From assembly GCF_039545135.1 (NCBI RefSeq), contig NZ_BAABRU010000010.1, forward strand, positions 124,001 to 188,000: a stretch of 64,000 bases of DNA. Direction: 5' to 3'. The stretch comes from Herpetosiphon gulosus (GTDB lineage: Bacteria; Chloroflexota; Chloroflexia; Chloroflexales; Herpetosiphonaceae). The notes beneath the pieces were generated by a model that saw only the letters and a program-made list of their open reading frames with translations, had not been told where the DNA came from and searched no databases. This document shows positions 42,913 to 50,487 of the stretch, piece after piece; position 1 is the first letter of the stretch, and every line of letters begins with the position of its first letter. The position numbers and the translations under genes were made by a program.

Positions 42913-43604
42913 TACGACTCCTTTGGAATAGCTACGAGCACTGGCACATTCAGCTGAGCCAAATCGCTCTGTTCGCGCACGGTGCGATCGAGATAGTGGC
43001 GCAAGAAGGCCAAACCAAGCCCCGCCACCAATGCCAACACCAAGCGCAAAGCCAAGCGCGTAATTGGTTGCGGCCAACGACTTAATGCACTAGCAGTGGT
43101 TGGCAGTTCGAGCGTTTCGACCGCCAACGTGCCCCATTGAGCGCGATTCCACCATTGCAAGCCTTGCTCATCGAGCACCGCAATGCTGCCGGCTGCAATC
43201 GCCGTAGCCTGCTCAGCAGTATCAGCATCGACAATAATTGTTGCGATCCGATGCTCCTGCTCAACTGCGGTGATCATGCCTTTGACTGCACCAGCATCAA
43301 GCTGAATATTGCGATTGCTGGCGATCCAGGTGCTGATGGCTTGGGCAAAGGCTTCGGTGCGTACAACACTCGGCAAATCATCAACAATAAATTGGGTGCT
43401 TTGCCATGAATTGTAAATATTCATATCGGGCAATACTTCGTTGCCGCCCACTGGAGCGTGGGTGATAGCAAATTTGGCGTTGACCCGATAGCGCTGTGGA
43501 TCAGGCTGAAAGCTGATCAGCGAAACCAACAGCACGAGCAGCGGCACACCCAGCACCAGCCACCACGAGCGTTGAATAATCGCAACATATCGCCGTAATT
43601 CCAT
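42912..43604 (-). CDS. Wzz-like polysaccharide co-polymerase, first of a tandem pair
   Basis: A 230-residue membrane protein. It has a first helix WWLVLGVPLLVLLVSLI (about 13-29), a periplasmic-type region beginning RVNAKFAIT, and a second helix LRLVLALVAGLGLAFL near residues 185-200. A cytoplasmic tail with REQSDLAQLNVPVLVAIP follows. The real start is at 43604, with AAGGA seven nt upstream. The longer opening to 43697 translates the CACGAAGAG repeat and is spurious. Translation is coupled to the second Wzz-like gene by TAATG. Two short Wzz-like proteins plus a separate kinase are an uncommon but known arrangement. Confidence 0.85.
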   Translation of the reverse strand: MELRRYVAIIQRSWWLVLGVPLLVLLVSLISFQPDPQRYRVNAKFAITHAPVGGNEVLPDMNIYNSWQSTQFIVDDLPSVVRTEAFAQAISTWIASNRNIQLDAGAVKGMITAVEQEHRIATIIVDADTAEQATAIAAGSIAVLDEQGLQWWNRAQWGTLAVETLELPTTASALSRWPQPITRLALRLVLALVAGLGLAFLRHYLDRTVREQSDLAQLNVPVLVAIPKES

Positions 43605-43607
43605 ATA

Positions 43608-43805
43608 TCTATCCTTTTTGATCCACGAAGGACACGAAGAGCACGAAGAGCTGAAACCACGAAGAACACGAAGATCGCGAAGGCTGTTTTTTGCCACGAA
43701 TTATCCTTGTGAATCCCCGACCCTCGATCCCCAGACCCTGCCCCCTAATTACTATGTTCTATGTTCTAACTTAGATCTGAACCCTAACCTCTAGCCCCTG
43801 ACCCC
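43608..43805. repeat. Dense intergenic repeat tract (CACGAAG, GACCC, TATGTTCTA modules)
   Basis: From 43620 CACGAAGGA/CACGAAGAG units of nine bases repeat about five times with variation. Then follow CCCCGACCCTCGATCCCC, TACTATGTTCTATGTTCTAAC, and TAGCCCCTGACCCCTCGG. The right end runs into the 3' end of the glycosyltransferase gene and encodes its last residues. This is the most complete example of the module set in the window. Confidence 0.85.
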
Positions 43806-44884
43806 TCGGATAACACCGCTTCGACTTCAGCCCGAATGCGGGACTCGAAGGCGGGGCGGGCAAATTGCTCGGCATGAGCGCGAATCGCCGCAGGCTCGTA
43901 GTGATCGTTTTGGCTGGCAAGGATGGCCGCCGCCAAATCTTCGACGGTTTGTTGGCTGAAAAAACGCCCAGTTTGGCCTTCGATCACGCTATCGAGTGCC
44001 CCGCCTGCTTTGTAGGCGATCACGGGTCGGCCTGCGCCCATGGCTTCGAGCGGCTGAATGCCAGCATCTTCTTCACCTGGCATGAGGTAGGCACGACAAC
44101 GAGCATATAAACTGCGCAAGGTCGCGTCATCAACTTTGCCGACGAAGCGCACGCTTGGCCCCGCCACTTTTTCAAGCTCGGCGCGATCACGGCCATCGCC
44201 AAAAATCACCAAGGGCAAACCAAGCTTGGTACAAGCTTTGATCGCCAAATCTAGCCGTTTGTAGGGTACAAGTCGTCCGCCTGCCAAATAAAAATCTTCA
44301 GCTGGCTGCGGCTCAAATGCTTGCAACTCGACTGGCGGCGTGATAATCGTTGAAGGTCGTTGGTAGAAATGGCCAATTCGATCAGCAACTGTGCGCGAGT
44401 TGGCAATAAAGCGATCGACGCGGCTGGACGATTGGACATCCCACATGCGTAGATAGGTCAAAAAGAAGGGCAGAATTGCTCCAAAGATGCCGCTGATTTG
44501 CTCACGTTTAACGTAATCGTCGGTGCGCCAAGCAAAGCGCATCGGGGTATGGCAATAGCACAAATGGCGGGCACCAGGCTTGGTAATTACACCCTTGGCA
44601 TAGGCACTCGACGAGCTAATTACCAAATCGTAGGCGCTCAGGTCGAAATGCTCGAAAGCACTCGGATAGAGCAAAAAATATTTACGAAAATGCTTGCGCC
44701 AGCCTGGCAGCTTTTGCATAAACGAGCTGCGAATATCCCAACTGCGATAGTGACTGGGCATGGCCTCGGGATCGTAAATTGATGTATAAATTGGGGCTTG
44801 CGGAAACATGGCGTGCAACACTTCGAGCACCCTTTCCGCACCACCATATTGATTCAAATAATCGTGAACTAAAGCTATGTGCAT
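43784..44884 (-). CDS. Glycosyltransferase family 4, mannosyltransferase-like
   Basis: A 366-residue GT-B enzyme. The acceptor lobe begins HIALVHDYLNQYGGAERVLE, split here as HIALVHDYL and GGAERVLE. CYCHTPMRFAW is characteristic of mannosyl-type GT4 proteins of polysaccharide clusters. The donor lobe has AGGRLVPYKRLDLAIKAC and GEEDAGIQPLEAMGAGRPVIAY with the EDAGI...E pair. The last codons (LSEGSGARG) derive from the interspersed GGGGTCAGGGGCTAG repeat, which also brings the stop. A hairpin directly upstream may end the preceding gene or attenuate this one. It heads the Wzz/BY-kinase group on the same strand. Confidence 0.92.
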   Translation of the reverse strand: MHIALVHDYLNQYGGAERVLEVLHAMFPQAPIYTSIYDPEAMPSHYRSWDIRSSFMQKLPGWRKHFRKYFLLYPSAFEHFDLSAYDLVISSSSAYAKGVITKPGARHLCYCHTPMRFAWRTDDYVKREQISGIFGAILPFFLTYLRMWDVQSSSRVDRFIANSRTVADRIGHFYQRPSTIITPPVELQAFEPQPAEDFYLAGGRLVPYKRLDLAIKACTKLGLPLVIFGDGRDRAELEKVAGPSVRFVGKVDDATLRSLYARCRAYLMPGEEDAGIQPLEAMGAGRPVIAYKAGGALDSVIEGQTGRFFSQQTVEDLAAAILASQNDHYEPAAIRAHAEQFARPAFESRIRAEVEAVLSEGSGARG

Positions 44885-44893
44885 GGAACCTAC

Positions 44894-44919
44894 TCAAACA
44901 AAAAGCCCATGGTTGGGCT
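44894..44919 (-). terminator. Terminator-like hairpin between the ParB-like gene and a glycosyltransferase
   Basis: On the minus strand AGCCCA-ACCA-TGGGCT is followed by TTTTTGTTTG. It ends the upstream gene (stop at 44987) and sits only about 20 nt before the ATG of the glycosyltransferase, so it could also act as an attenuator in its leader. Confidence 0.75.
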
Positions 44920-44986
44920 ATCCTGTGGGGTCATTATAGCGCACAACCAGGGCTGCAATGCTGAAAATTAGGTCACAATTATGTAA

Positions 44987-46318
44987 CTATGTTGTTGCAA
45001 AAGCTCGTTTCATCAGTCGCCGTGCCCGATGTAGCACGCCTGTCAGAAAGGCTCCACGTTCGCTGCCAAAGCGTTCGGCATATTCGCGGGCGGCCTGCAC
45101 TGGCTGAATCTCCACGCCCTGACCACGTAGCATATGCAAGTAATCGGTGATCAGCAAATACAAATCGCCGATTGTATGGCGTGGAAACATCTCGCCAATA
45201 TGTTGTTGAGCAATCGCTTGGGTGACTGGCCGATAGACTGTATCGTACCAACTTTGCACCGCTTCCTCGAAGGTTACCTCGCGATCAAGATCTTTGCCCA
45301 TAAAATATTGATGATCGATCACATGCAATTTCATGCGGGCATAATCGTTGTCGTTGCTGAGTGGCACGCGCACATCTTGGCGTAGCAGGTTGAGTTTGCT
45401 CCAATGAATAAACTCTAATTCAACTTTGCTTGGCGGGTCAGGCAACTTAACCCGATTTTTGCGCTCGCCAAAATGGCGGGTATAGTCGATTGCAGCGGTT
45501 TTTGGGCCTGGATCAATCCCCTCAGTTTGGGTCAGATAATGACGATGATCCATAATCCACAGATACAAGTCGGTGGCGGTACGCTCAGGGAAGGCCGCCA
45601 AAATGCCAGTATCATAAATTTCGTCGATTAATGGTTTATAAATGTTGTCGTACCAACTTAAAATCGCCTCTTCGCTGGTTGGTTCCTCGCCAAGTTCCAA
45701 CGATTTGAAATAGCGATGACCGTTGATATGCCGAATCAGATCCAAATAGCCGCCAGGTGTGGTTAGCTCGATAAACTGGGCTTCAGGCCGCAACTGCGCT
45801 AAATTCGTCCATTCCAAAAAGTCCGAGCGTTCTTCCAATTGATTCAATTCATCTTGGGTCATGGTTGGCTTGATCGGCACATCGCTGAGCAATTCGATCA
45901 CATGGGCATCGATAAAATCTTGGCCCTGTTGGCGAGCGACCGACACCCGATGATTGCCATCACGCACAAAATAGACTTCGCCAATTTGATACAGCTCAAT
46001 TGGCGGGAGCATCACATCGTTATAATGCGCCCGATCAACGTTTTTCCAACGGGCTTTGGTTACCTCGTGGCGCGGCAAAAATTGGCGGTCGAAATCGCTA
46101 TAACGGCCTTCGCTGCCAATAATCGATTGCAACGGCACAATTTGCATACCACGGTCGGTCTGGCTGCGAATATTGAGACGGGCACGAACCTCTTCAAAAG
46201 GCAAAAGCGTTTGAGGTTCGTCGCGCAAACGTGCTTTTATTGCATTCAAAAAGGCGCTAAATCGCGCTTTTTGAAAATCACTATCAACTTGCTGATCGAT
46301 CCATTGATTGTAGCCCAT
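44987..46318 (-). CDS. ParB-nuclease-like / DUF4032-like protein with internal duplication
   Basis: A 443-residue soluble protein. Residues about 110-145 contain a ParB/sulfiredoxin-like core: LPPIELYQIGEVYFVRDGNHRVSVARQQG (seen as IELYQIGEVYF and VRDGNHRVSVAR). Two related blocks of about 110 residues follow. Each has a conserved SWYD..Y(K/R)P core (EEAILSWYDNIYKP; EEAVQSWYDTVYRP) and an FP..T..DLYL..D..H.L ending. The start at 46318 is supported by AGGAGG. The tail is basic (RARRLMKRAF). Function is unknown. DGNHR suggests nucleotide or ADP binding as in ParB-fold proteins, but the repeats are not a recognised domain. It ends at a terminator-like hairpin. Confidence 0.7.
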   Translation of the reverse strand: MGYNQWIDQQVDSDFQKARFSAFLNAIKARLRDEPQTLLPFEEVRARLNIRSQTDRGMQIVPLQSIIGSEGRYSDFDRQFLPRHEVTKARWKNVDRAHYNDVMLPPIELYQIGEVYFVRDGNHRVSVARQQGQDFIDAHVIELLSDVPIKPTMTQDELNQLEERSDFLEWTNLAQLRPEAQFIELTTPGGYLDLIRHINGHRYFKSLELGEEPTSEEAILSWYDNIYKPLIDEIYDTGILAAFPERTATDLYLWIMDHRHYLTQTEGIDPGPKTAAIDYTRHFGERKNRVKLPDPPSKVELEFIHWSKLNLLRQDVRVPLSNDNDYARMKLHVIDHQYFMGKDLDREVTFEEAVQSWYDTVYRPVTQAIAQQHIGEMFPRHTIGDLYLLITDYLHMLRGQGVEIQPVQAAREYAERFGSERGAFLTGVLHRARRLMKRAFATT

Positions 46319-46392
46319 CTTAAGTTCCTCCTTGGTGTCGGCGAGCTTGGCCGAATTGAACACCAATGTGTGTTGGCCTGATTGATTTGTTA

Positions 46393-46683
46393 CTACGATG
46401 GAACAATCTGCTGTGGCTGGCCCTCGGTAATCCGCCATTCACGAATCTCGTAAGAATCCAAGCCACGCGCTACTAATGGGTCACCTTCGACAAGATCTCT
46501 TGCAGCCGCCAACGAATCGGCCTGCAACAAGACAAAGCCACCCCGACGATCAGTGGCGGGGCCAGAGAGCAACAAGTGGCCAGCGGCTTTAAGCTGGGCC
46601 AAGTATGCTAAATGATCAGGCAAATGTGGTTCATAGATTGCCCGATCGACGATAATGGTTAGGGTGACCAAATACGTTAGCAT
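46393..46683 (-). CDS. YciI-like protein
   Basis: A 96-residue protein of the YCII family (ferredoxin-like alpha/beta dimer). The pattern HLPDHLAYLAQLKAAGHLLLSGPA is split here as HLPDHLAYLAQL and AGHLLLSGPA, and contains the conserved His. Then GGFVLLQADSLAAAR and VEGDPLVARGL follow, with the conserved Asp-Pro. The start at 46683 is preferred; the six upstream codons lie in the terminator of the previous gene. Function in this family is mostly unknown. It sits between the metallophosphoesterase and ParB-like genes on the same strand. Confidence 0.85.
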   Translation of the reverse strand: MLTYLVTLTIIVDRAIYEPHLPDHLAYLAQLKAAGHLLLSGPATDRRGGFVLLQADSLAAARDLVEGDPLVARGLDSYEIREWRITEGQPQQIVPS

Positions 46684-46699
46684 TGCTGACTCCCAAAGC

Positions 46700-46722
46700 A
46701 AAAACGCCCCCCACGGGAGCGT
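46700..46722 (-). terminator. Intrinsic terminator of the metallophosphoesterase gene
   Basis: On the minus strand ACGCTCCC pairs with GGGGGGCGT over a 2-nt turn, with one bulge, and is followed by TTTTTG. It lies about 30 nt after the stop at 46754 and just before the YciI-like gene. Confidence 0.75.
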
Positions 46723-46753
46723 CGCTGCATACTGTTCAACTTTGAGATTATGG

Positions 46754-47410
46754 TTAACTGGCTTGGGCCTTGCTCAAGGCCGGTATTGGCTCAAGATCGA
46801 GCAAGCGATAGCCATGGGTATTTACAATCAGTGTATCACCATATTGCAAAGGCCGCTGGTCGCCATAACCATAATTTAAATGCACATGGCCATGAATGAC
46901 ATAGCGTGGTGCAATCCGATCAATAAAGCGTCGTAGCGCTTGTGGCCCGCGATGTGCGCCAATGCCATCGTGCAAGCCTGCTGGTGGCGTATGGGTAATT
47001 AACACATCAAGCCGCTGGCGATGGCGCATTTGGGCAAAAAAGACCCGAGCGCTCAGCATAGTCATACGCCATGCCCATTCAGCTTCGCTATATTGATGTT
47101 CACCTGGGCGATAGCGTAACACGCCACCAGCCCCAGCAATTAATAGCCCGCCCACCGCTTCAACTCGCAAATCGAGGTTATCGCAGCCCTGGGGTTTGAC
47201 TGAAACTCTGCCGTCTTCATGTTGCTCAGGCGCATCATGATTGCCGTTAACGTAAAAGCAAGGCACGTTGAGCATCGAAACCAGATACTCAAGGTAACTC
47301 GGTGGTAAATCACCACAGCCGACGATCGCATCGATCGACCCTACACGTTGGCGCAGCGCCGATGTTTGCAACATGCTAACTACTTCGTCACTAACCGACA
47401 GGAGCCTCAT
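46754..47410 (-). CDS. Calcineurin-like metallophosphoesterase
   Basis: A 218-residue cytoplasmic phosphoesterase. The metal motifs are a shortened first site (MRLLSVSDEV, with Asp), VGCGDLPPSYL (GD), VNGNHDAP (GNHD), LITHTPPAG and VIHGHVHLNYGYG (GHxH). In most relatives the first motif is DxH; here it is SDEV, so one His ligand is not visible. The ATG at 47410 has GGAGGG immediately upstream. The longer opening to 47578 translates repeat DNA and is rejected. Substrate is unknown; related proteins act on nucleotides or phosphodiesters. Confidence 0.88.
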   Translation of the reverse strand: MRLLSVSDEVVSMLQTSALRQRVGSIDAIVGCGDLPPSYLEYLVSMLNVPCFYVNGNHDAPEQHEDGRVSVKPQGCDNLDLRVEAVGGLLIAGAGGVLRYRPGEHQYSEAEWAWRMTMLSARVFFAQMRHRQRLDVLITHTPPAGLHDGIGAHRGPQALRRFIDRIAPRYVIHGHVHLNYGYGDQRPLQYGDTLIVNTHGYRLLDLEPIPALSKAQAS

Positions 47411-47651
47411 CGCACCCTCCAGAACATCCACGATTCCACACTCGTTGCAACGTTGCATTTCCAAGCAGTATAGCACAGGTGTTGAGAAGGATGAAGGATG
47501 AGGGATGAATATTAGAACATAGAGCATAGAACAGAGAACAGAGGGGTCAGGGGCTGGGGAGCTGGGGTCGGGAAGCATCCTTCGCGCTCTTCGTGTCCTT
47601 CGCGTTTTCAGCCCTTCGTGAACCTTAGTGTCCTTCGTGGATCAATCAAAC
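47411..47651. repeat. Intergenic repeat tract between the phosphoesterase and chrA
   Basis: It contains GGATGAAGGATGAGGGATGAA, TAGAACATAGAGCATAGAACAGAGAAC, GAGGGGTCAGGGGCTGGGG, then TTCGCGCTCTTCGTGTCCTTCGCG and CTTCGTGAACCTTAGTGTCCTTCGTGGATC. The last part is the reverse orientation of the CACGAAGGA module found at 43620. No gene is seen. Confidence 0.8.
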
Positions 47652-48818
47652 TTAAATCAGCAGCGATAATAACCCTAGCACTCCCGAACCAAGCACAACC
47701 GCCGCCGTGACCCACTTGGCTTTCCAGCGATAGAGCACCCACAAGCTAAACGCGGCAATTCCCAAGGCCAGCACTGCCGGAGCCACTTCACGCGGCCAAG
47801 CATCGAAAATCAGTTGGCTGGTGGTAACAGTAATTAAGCCAACCACTGCTGCCGTAATTCCATCGAGAAAGGCATGGGTCGCAGCGTTAGCAATAATCCG
47901 TTCGAGCCAGTGATGACCAATAATTGTAAATAAAAATGCTGGCAAAAATGTGCCTGCGGTCAAGGCCAATGCTCCAGCAAAGCCGCCACCAAGATACCCC
48001 ACAAACGTCGAGAAAATAATCAGCGGTGCTGGCAAAATGCCTGATAAGGCCAAACCATCGATAAATTGCTCGTTGGTCATCCAGCCGCCGACGGTTACGG
48101 CATCGTGCTGCAAAAAAGGGATGGCCGTGTAAGCTCCACCAAAGGTTAGCAAGCCTGTGCGCAAGCCATAGCCAAATAAATTGAGCACGCTGGGCGCAGC
48201 TAATACAGCCAGCACTAACAACGGCAACCATGAGCTATGCAAACTAGTTTGGGTCAATTTAGGCTTTTGTAATAACCAATAAATCACCCCCGATAGTAGC
48301 AAAATGGCGATAAAATGCACTCCCAAAAGGGTTGCAAGCCCCGCACCAATTGCAATTGCCCAGAGCCAGCGATTGGTCAAAGCATGTTCGCCAATTCGAT
48401 GTACTGCCCGAATAATTAAGGCTGCCACAGCTGGCTTGAATCCAAATAATATCGCCCCAATGCCAACGGCAGTGATGCCATAGGTCACATAAGCCCACGA
48501 AAGCAACAGCATCAGTACAAAGCCAGGCAACATAAAGCCTAAACCTGCCAACACCGCGCCGATTCGACCACGCGCAACCATGCCAAAATACACGCATAAT
48601 TCATGGGCTTCGGGGCCAGGCAAGGCTTGGTAAACTGCCAGCACCCGATTGAAGTGTTCACGCTCAATCCAATGTTCTTCCTCAACCAACTCTTGGCGAA
48701 TCATAGCAATTTGGGCAACAGGCCCGCCCCAAGCCAAAAAACCAAAACGTAAAAAGCGCAGAAACAGTCGTAGATACGATTCATGTGGTGGTCTAACAGA
48801 TACTGGCGTATCAGCCAT
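47652..48818 (-). CDS. chrA: Chromate transporter family protein (fused CHR domains)
   Basis: A 388-residue membrane protein with two CHR halves and about ten to twelve hydrophobic segments. The first half has FLRFGFLAWGGPVAQIAMI, EEEHWIEREHFNRVLAVYQALPGPEA (seen as QALPGPEA) and LPGFVLML. The second half has TGLLTFGGAYTAIPFL, WMTNEQFIDGLALSGILPAP and TFVGYLGGGFAGAL. These match the CHR signature (GGP, LPGP, FGG). Family members export chromate or related oxyanions. The start at 48818 is chosen over one six codons upstream because AAGGA precedes it. No ChrR or regulator is near. Confidence 0.92.
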   Translation of the reverse strand: MADTPVSVRPPHESYLRLFLRFLRFGFLAWGGPVAQIAMIRQELVEEEHWIEREHFNRVLAVYQALPGPEAHELCVYFGMVARGRIGAVLAGLGFMLPGFVLMLLLSWAYVTYGITAVGIGAILFGFKPAVAALIIRAVHRIGEHALTNRWLWAIAIGAGLATLLGVHFIAILLLSGVIYWLLQKPKLTQTSLHSSWLPLLVLAVLAAPSVLNLFGYGLRTGLLTFGGAYTAIPFLQHDAVTVGGWMTNEQFIDGLALSGILPAPLIIFSTFVGYLGGGFAGALALTAGTFLPAFLFTIIGHHWLERIIANAATHAFLDGITAAVVGLITVTTSQLIFDAWPREVAPAVLALGIAAFSLWVLYRWKAKWVTAAVVLGSGVLGLLSLLI

Positions 48819-49020
48819 ATGTTTTATCCTTAGCATCAGTGAATCGCCTGCATTGTATATTAAAGTAGTACCAATGTGATTGAAGCTGCCTTTGGGTCAG
48901 ATTGAAAGTAGCGGTGGTCTCCATATTCGCTGCTGGTATTCCACTTCGATTCGCCTGAAATGGGCAAGGGGCTTTTTGGTGTATGATGCCGCTGGTTGGT
49001 TTGCTGTGAGGTATAGCGGC

Positions 49021-49842
49021 ATGCTCCTACGCTTGTTAGCAGGATTTGGCTTGAGTTTGCTGGTTGGCGGGCTAGGCTACTGGCGACGCTCATTAAGCCT
49101 GAGTGGTTGGCTAGGTGCAGTTTTGATCGGCACATTGACGGTGGGCTGTGGCAGTTGGGCTTGGGGCTGGCTGATTATTTTATTCTTCGCTAGCTCAAGC
49201 CTACTTTCCAAAGTGGGCAAGCGTCGCAAAGCCGCCGTGGCACTCGATAAATTCAGCAAAGATGATCGGCGCGATTTGTGGCAGGCCATGGCCAACGGTG
49301 GCATTCCCTTGCTAACGGCCTTGGGCTACGCTTGGCAACCGCATTTCGCTTGGTGGGCTTTGGCACTCGGTGCAACTGCAACTGCAACCGCCGATACTTG
49401 GGCCACTGAAATCGGTACACTGAGCAAAGGTCGCCCGTTTATGCTAACAACCTTTAAGCAGGTTGAACGTGGCCGCTCAGGGGCGATTTCGGGCTTGGGC
49501 ATGGCTGCCACCAGCCTTGGAGCTTTACTGATTGGCCTGAGTGCTTGGGGCTTGACTGGTTTAGGGCTTGGTAATGGCCAAGAACCACAGGTGTGGTTTG
49601 TGATCGCCGCAACGATTGGCGGGATTGGTGGCTCTTTGGCCGATAGTTTGCTCGGCGCGACGGTGCAGCAAATGCGCTGGTGTGAGCATTGCGCCAGCGA
49701 AACCGAGCGGACAATCCATAAATGTGGCAACCAAACCCGCCATTATCGTGGCCTGGCCTGGCTTAACAACGATTGGGTTAATTTGATCAGCACTGGGGCG
49801 GGAGCCTTGGTCGCACTATTAATTGCGGTTTTAGCCAATTAA
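49021..49842 (+). CDS. DUF92 family membrane protein
   Basis: A 273-residue polytopic protein of about six or seven helices. Family signs are GWLGAVLIGTLTVGCGSW, KRRKAAVALDKFSKDDRRD, ATATATADTWATEIGTLSK (conserved TADTWATE) and GGIGGSLADSLLGATVQ, with CEHC plus CG near residues 215-235. Plant relatives (VTE6) phosphorylate phytyl phosphate; a prenyl-phosphate kinase role here is inference. The start at 49021 begins the first helix; an upstream opening to 48880 adds 47 residues without family support. The 3' end overlaps the convergent gene by 4 bp. Confidence 0.87.
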   Translation: MLLRLLAGFGLSLLVGGLGYWRRSLSLSGWLGAVLIGTLTVGCGSWAWGWLIILFFASSSLLSKVGKRRKAAVALDKFSKDDRRDLWQAMANGGIPLLTALGYAWQPHFAWWALALGATATATADTWATEIGTLSKGRPFMLTTFKQVERGRSGAISGLGMAATSLGALLIGLSAWGLTGLGLGNGQEPQVWFVIAATIGGIGGSLADSLLGATVQQMRWCEHCASETERTIHKCGNQTRHYRGLAWLNNDWVNLISTGAGALVALLIAVLAN

Positions 49843-50477
49843 AAATAATTACTGGTATACCACGGCGAATATTTAATATGGCGAAATTCGCGGCTGGGAT
49901 AAATCACCATGGGATCATCAGCATCGATCTGCACAGCAATCGTGTTGCCAATCGCGATGCGAGCAAACTGCAACTCTTCAACCATCCAAGCAGTTTGGGC
50001 TTGATAACTTGAGCCACCGTGGCGTTGCACATCGAGGGTCAAAATTACTTCAACATCGCGGCGAAAACCATTACTTGAAATATACCGACCCTTTTCGGTA
50101 TCAAGCACGTTCGCCGTGGCAGCGGTTGAACGTGCAAATTGGATCTGATTTCGGGCATCAATATCAGCTTTTGCTGGCTTGGGTTGTTTCCCACCTAGCG
50201 TAGTTTGTTTCGGTTTAATCAATAATAATGGCAGATACAACAACGGAGTGTAGACCAAAACCCCGCTTGCTAGCAGCAAAAATGGATTAATCAAGCTTTG
50301 TTGCCCATTTTTCTCGCAATAAAATTTGCTTTTACGGGTGATCGTTTGCGGCGGAATGATCGTACCGCCATTACAAACCAAGGGCGTGGTTAATTTAGCG
50401 GCACTTGGCAAAAAGGTAAAAAAGCCCGTTGTTGCAAGCATAAAGGCCAAAAAAGCTGCGACCAGTAAACGCATCAT
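49839..50477 (-). CDS. Two-helix membrane protein, DUF3592-like soluble domain
   Basis: A 212-residue protein. It has an N-terminal helix (LLVAAFLAFMLATTGFFTF), a loop with two Cys that are probably outside, and a second helix (FLLLASGVLVYTPLLYLPLLL) near residues 65-88. A C-terminal beta-rich domain has TANVLDTEKG, VEVILTLDVQRHGG, YQAQTAWMVEEL and IAVQIDADDPMVIYPS, similar to DUF3592 and related proteins. Function is unknown. It is 10 bp downstream of the DA1-like gene on the same strand, so the two are probably co-transcribed. Confidence 0.65.
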   Translation of the reverse strand: MMRLLVAAFLAFMLATTGFFTFLPSAAKLTTPLVCNGGTIIPPQTITRKSKFYCEKNGQQSLINPFLLLASGVLVYTPLLYLPLLLIKPKQTTLGGKQPKPAKADIDARNQIQFARSTAATANVLDTEKGRYISSNGFRRDVEVILTLDVQRHGGSSYQAQTAWMVEELQFARIAIGNTIAVQIDADDPMVIYPSREFRHIKYSPWYTSNYF

Positions 50478-50487
50478 TCCCCCAAGC

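Noticed and set aside
42913-43077. Long N-terminal extension for the second Wzz-like gene
   Set aside because: It lies inside the preceding Wzz-like gene in another frame; TAATG coupling supports the start at 42912.
43620-43680. CRISPR-like array
   Set aside because: The 9-bp CACGAAGGA-type units are degenerate and contiguous, without regular spacers or cas genes.
43605-43697. N-terminal extension of the first Wzz-like gene
   Set aside because: It is a translation of the CACGAAGAG repeat and lies upstream of a good ribosome site.
47411-47578. N-terminal extension of the metallophosphoesterase
   Set aside because: It translates intergenic repeat DNA; GGAGGG directly precedes the ATG at 47410.
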